Positions 60,245 through 64,000 of a DNA stretch of 64,000 bases are shown here, piece after piece. A model generated the notes under the pieces. That model did no database searches, was not told where the DNA came from, and saw only the letters and a list, made by a program, of their open reading frames with translations. The stretch's first letter is position 1, and the number at the start of each line of letters is the position of its first letter. This DNA is from Dactylonectria macrodidyma (taxonomy: Eukaryota > Ascomycota > Sordariomycetes > Hypocreales > Nectriaceae): the NCBI GenBank assembly GCA_020744425.1, contig JAGMUV010000042.1, forward strand, positions 62,001 to 126,000, written 5' to 3'. The translations under genes and the position numbers were made by a program.

Positions 60245-61143
60245 TATGTAGTTGGTACTGTAGAGATATAGAGATGGTTGGGAGAAGTTCTGCTGTGTTC
60301 AAACTCCTGACAAGGTCCTCAAGAGACAGGCCATTTTATAACCGATACCTGGTACCTTTGGTTCTGTTCTAAGAGCAAGGCCATCGAAATAACGCGCGGA
60401 GTCCGTGTAAGTGGCCCCCATGCTGTGCCACCTCTGCGGGGCTGAGATCTCCATCGTGGCTCCACCCACCGTGGCTAAGGAGACACGTACCTAAGAGCCG
60501 CGCCGCACGACTCGGCGATTTTACTTCCTATTTGGGAAACTTACCAGGAGGCTGTTCGTTGAGGCACAGTACCCACGGCCGGCAAACTTAGTTTCCGGCT
60601 CGACGAGGCCACTGTCGTCTCGAATCGGAGGTCAAGGTGGAATCAAGATTCGTGACCTAGTGATGAGATGGACACTGAGGGGCGCCCGGAGCGGAAGGGG
60701 CATCTTGATAAGGAAGAAAAGTTGCAGACGATGAGGCTGTTCGGGGGCTAAATGACAATGCCCTGAGAGTGGGTCTTGCTTGGCTTCGCTAGCATACGCC
60801 TGGGATCTGCAGATAACGCTAAACCCAGATCGGATAAAAGAATGGCCAAGAGCTGACTAGACCATCGACGATTGAGAAGCCTGGTGATGGTTGGTTTAGA
60901 TGTAGTTCTAGTCAACGTGCAGATGTCCAATCACAAAGAACTTGCAGGAGGTATAAAGACCCACAAACAGATATGAATCTACTAAGATATTGCGGAGTAC
61001 GGTATTATACGTAGAACAAAATCAATTCGCATGCTAAATCCGGGTAAGAGAGGTACTGGGTTGCCGTCTAATACGGGAAAATATACATATCCTACCCCTG
61101 ATTTCGACTTTGTTCTCGTAGCAATCGGGCCATTTGGGCTTAT
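60245..61143. other. Intergenic region, promoter side of PAD and 3' side of GH43
   Basis: About 900 bp with normal composition and no supportable gene. A 76-codon plus-strand frame at 61031-61261 overlaps the last exon of the GH43 gene and is rejected. Confidence 0.5.
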
Positions 61144-62916
61144 TTATTCCACTTTCTGTGAGATGGGTGTGTACGTCCACCGGCTGATGTGCGACTTGAA
61201 AGTTGAACTACCTCCGTTAGTGGTTGCGTACGCTCCAAGAAGTGTTCCTGCCATATGTTAGTCGACCGAACGAGTAGTCAATGCACGTCAGTATGGTTCA
61301 TATTATGTACCAGTGAATGGTCCGCTTCCACCGCTCACAACTGCAGCACTCACAGATCCCATATGCTTGGAGTCGTAGAAGTGTTTATCAGAGCCTCTGG
61401 AGGCTAAGAAGTAGAATCTCTTTTCATCCCCGGTCACTGTCAGACGGATAGGCTCGTTCCTCCAATGTTTCGGTACAGGTATAACTGCAGTCTTTGGGGC
61501 TTTGGCGCCTGGTTTACCCACGACCTCGGTACGAAGCTGGAGGTGTGGCGACACCTTGTTGCCACGGCCTGGAAGCATCACAATGCTCAGGTCTATGTGC
61601 TGATGGCTTGTCAAGAACACAGAGATGCCAGTCTCCTGCGCAAGCTTCTTGAGCTTTGCATCGACGTGAACACTGAAACTGAAGGCCGTATGAGACTGTC
61701 GCCTCGCCATGAAAGTTTGCCCATCAGTAGCCGAGTAGTTTGGGTGCGCAGTTAGGTTAGCCCAGGACGCTTTCAGGGAAAAGGCGCGTTTGTTGCGGTT
61801 GGACACTACCTCATAGATGTCCGATCTGTCGGGAGGGGGTCGCCAATGGATAAAATGTCTGGGGATCTCACGCCCATGGGGCAAGTCCTTATCACTGGCC
61901 TCTACCCAAGCTCCTGAACTAGGAACGTTTCTGTTAGGGGGCGGCAACGGACCAGTCATGTGGCCGCGGACTGGTGCCATAGTTGGCCATTTTCCTTTCG
62001 GCCAACTTACAGGGAAGAGCACCGTCTCTCTCCCCATCGGGTAGATAGTCCAATCCGGCCCGCTGCGGGTAGACAGAGCGCATCCCCACCAGTTCCCAGA
62101 CCCATCTTGGAACAGGTCAGTGTGGCCGACGGTCTGGAAGTATTCATCCGTGCCTCGGTTAGTCAAGACTGGGTTTTTGGGGTTGCTCTCATAAGGCCCA
62201 AAGATGTCTCTCGACCGCGCCATGGTGACGGAATGGTTCATCTCTGTTCCACCCTCGGCTGCAAGGAGGTAGTACCAGCCATCCTTTTTGTAGATATGCG
62301 GTCCTTCGATATTGAGTCCTCCTGTGCCATTCCAGAGACTCACGGCATCAGTTGATTTTCCGGTTTTCAGATCAACTTTCTGAAGGTAGAGGCCGGATGA
62401 TGCTACGTATGTGCTGCCATCGTCGTCCCAGAAGATATCGGGGTCAATCTTGTACCCTGGGTTCGGCACAGTGATAGGCCCCGTCCAAGCTGCATCATCG
62501 AAGGGGTTGGTTGTTGTGAAGAGAAGGAAGACCGGTTTGAACTGGGTAAGGGAGACGTATAACGTGATGAGGTACATTGTGCCCTTGTGCATACGCAAGG
62601 TGTTTGCAAATAATCCTTCTTGCTCCCCAGACGCCGAGCTGAGCATTCCGGGAATCTGGTCCCGCCGACTGTAGGCATTACTAGCCAGCCTCCAGTTGAT
62701 GAGATCCTTTGAGGCGTACACAGGGGCGCCGGGGAATGCCAGGAACGATGATGTCGTGCAGAAGGTAGTATCGTCCCACTCTTTGACGTGGACGCAACTC
62801 GGATCAGAGTGCCAGCCGGGGAGGATGGGATTTTGATATGGAGTAAGCGTAGCTGCCCAAGCTGAATTGATGATCCAGATGGCACAAGAAATAAACAAGA
62901 GCAGTGGTTTTGCCAT
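61144..62916 (-). CDS. GH43-family glycoside hydrolase (beta-xylosidase/arabinofuranosidase type), secreted
   Basis: Exon 1 is 62916-61311 and exon 2 is 61247-61144, joined over a 63-nt intron (GTACAT ... GACTAAC ... CAG). The product is 569 aa. The ATG at 62916 is chosen because it gives a clean signal peptide (MAKPLLLFISCAIWIINSAWA). An upstream ATG at 63108 would bury it. The catalytic five-bladed propeller shows the three GH43 acids: Asp38 in GWHSDPS (base), Asp158 in KIDPDIFWDDDG (pKa modulator) and Glu204 in NIEGPHIYK (acid). Residues about 360-569 form the C-terminal beta-sandwich, ending with the family-like FTGTLLGAYATTNG. The intron is needed to restore this ending. It probably trims xylan- or arabinan-derived oligosaccharides outside the cell. 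Confidence 0.92.
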
Positions 62917-63699
62917 GGTTAAGTCTGGGTTATTGGAGACTTTGGTTCCGAGAAAGAGAGCACCAAAACTTGCATCTCCAGGCTGAACTGGACTGATCTT
63001 AGTGGCAACAAATGTGTAGCGAACAAGCAATTTCGCACAGCTCAAGGCGGCGACATAGAGGGTATTTCTATTTAAATCACGGTCATTTGGTAACTTCTCA
63101 TCCTGCATAAGTGTATCCTATCATGATCATACTATGATAGTTTGTTGGTTCGATTTATCCGCAAACCCTCACATGTTGGCTCGGCTGAACTAGTGAAGGC
63201 GGCTTGGAAATCTTATGGATCCGTTGTTCTCGAGATTAACCGTCTTGAATTCAATTGGAACGCATGGTGCAGCCCGGAATCCGACCACATTGTGAGTAGC
63301 ATCAACTAGCTTGCGCAGGAGATGTCAGAGTCGGGCCGAACTGAGCCCCGTACAATGAGGAGGCCATGAGGGAGACCTATGTAGCTGAAAAGATATCCGC
63401 GGGTTACTCGTATAATCTCGGACTCGGGTGAGCGGAACTTTTATAAGTCAGTCCAGGCGAAAACTCGTGCGGGGGGTGGGCTAATGTCAGACTGGGTGAT
63501 CAGCCGGGCGCTACATCCGCACCCGGATGCGGATTTAGAATTGCCGCCCGGGTGCGGAAATTATGTAAGCATTCATCGCCTACAACACAGCTGCGGTTTT
63601 CAGGGGTTGCTGCTGCTGCTGCTGCTGTGATAGTTCTTAGATGCTACTGCTATGGCCTAAGTAGTATTTCCTAATGATGTGCTCTTGCTAGAAGGCATA
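62917..63699. other. Region upstream of GH43, with GC-rich inverted repeat and microsatellite
   Basis: No gene seen. A perfect 10-bp inverted pair (ccgcacccgg 63517-63526, ccgggtgcgg 63548-63557) lies among cggatgcgga motifs and could be a DNA-transposon end. A (TGC)7 run lies at about 63608-63628. Confidence 0.4.
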
Positions 63700-63933
63700 T
63701 GTTGAATAAGTGGCAAAAGGAAGCTCATGGAAGTAGCTTAAAAGGCTGATAAATATTGTCATCAAAGATGACAGTTGCCACCTACTGCCACAGGCTTGGT
63801 AAGTAGCTTCCAGTTGATTCCACATAGCACAGAAAAGGCATATAGAGCTTACTCCAAAACCTCAAGCAGCAAGTAGAGAGACAAGTTACATATAACAAGA
63901 TGAATAGCATACAAATTTCCCCAATATCTGACA
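63700..63933 (+). repeat. Ty1/copia LTR, unmutated copy (about 234 bp)
   Basis: It begins TGTTGAATAAGTGGCAAAAG and ends about AATATCTGACA, with TG...CA termini. It is the undamaged relative of the RIPed LTR at 23820-24034. No target duplication is obvious (gcata / ccagc). It may be the 5' LTR of an element running off the window, or a solo LTR. Confidence 0.7.
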
Positions 63934-64000
63934 CCAGCTGTTCTTTTAGGCCTATCGCTGTTCCGGAGGACCAGGCCGTGACATCTATATAGACTGGCTT

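Noticed and set aside
61031..61261. 76-codon plus-strand frame
   Set aside because: Overlaps the last GH43 exon and intron on the other strand; no support.
62917..63108. N-terminal extension of GH43 to an ATG at 63108
   Set aside because: Would place a clean signal peptide 64 residues inside the protein.

Overview
The window looks like a chromosome segment of a filamentous ascomycete (Pezizomycotina). Evidence: short GT-AG introns with CTAAC-type branch sites (55 and 63 nt in two genes here), typical fungal gene families (NOP10, GH43, MYND, CHAT/TPR, F-box/ankyrin, fungal PAD), and fungal transposon families (Fot1/pogo, hAT, MULE, Ty3/gypsy, Ty1/copia). It alternates sharply between GC-balanced gene islands and very AT-rich, TpA-rich, stop-riddled blocks. 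Those blocks have the signature of repeat-induced point mutation (RIP: C to T, mostly at CpA, on both strands). I cannot name the species.

Layout. 1-19944: a RIP-degraded transposon nest. Two copies of one Ty3/gypsy element (A, 40-9988, minus; B, 11866-19944, plus; all four LTRs exactly 419 bp) lie in inverted orientation around a Tc1/mariner relic. A 547-bp solo LTR occurs twice, and a ~1.1-kb repeat family (called U here) also sits inside the nest. 19945-22870: a gene island with a broken HET-like relic and a MYND zinc-finger gene. 23070-24640: a RIPed Ty1/copia tail with its 3' LTR. 24640-30574: a divergent gene pair, a beta-rich unknown protein and a 1426-aa TPR-CHAT cysteine-protease-type protein. 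30575-33120: gene-poor spacer with simple and tandem repeats. 33120-49800: a second RIPed nest with a resolvable order of insertion: U is split by a Fot1/pogo element, which holds another U and an ACGT-ended MITE, which in turn holds a Ty3/gypsy element (C) with 193-bp LTRs. Two more MITE copies and an unidentified coding relic follow. 49954-54137: an F-box/ankyrin gene on the minus strand, split by an apparently intact hAT transposon (51031-54051) with a perfect 8-bp target-site duplication. 54404-57340: a MULE with identical 70-bp terminal inverted repeats and a perfect 9-bp target-site duplication, its interior RIPed. 57600-62916: NOP10, a protein-arginine-deiminase family gene and a GH43 glycosidase, all on the minus strand. 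63700-63933: an unmutated copy of the Ty1/copia LTR seen RIPed at 23820.

How things fit together. NOP10 is housekeeping (H/ACA snoRNP); GH43 and PAD are probably secreted or secretory-pathway enzymes. The HET-like relic, the CHAT protein with its divergent partner, and the F-box/ankyrin repeat gene are all of kinds that recur in fungal allorecognition or immune-like repertoires, and they sit in gene islands between RIPed repeat blocks. The most interesting items are the hAT insertion that splits a gene whose reading frame would be continuous without it, the CHAT/partner module, and the U repeat with 14-bp target-site duplications.
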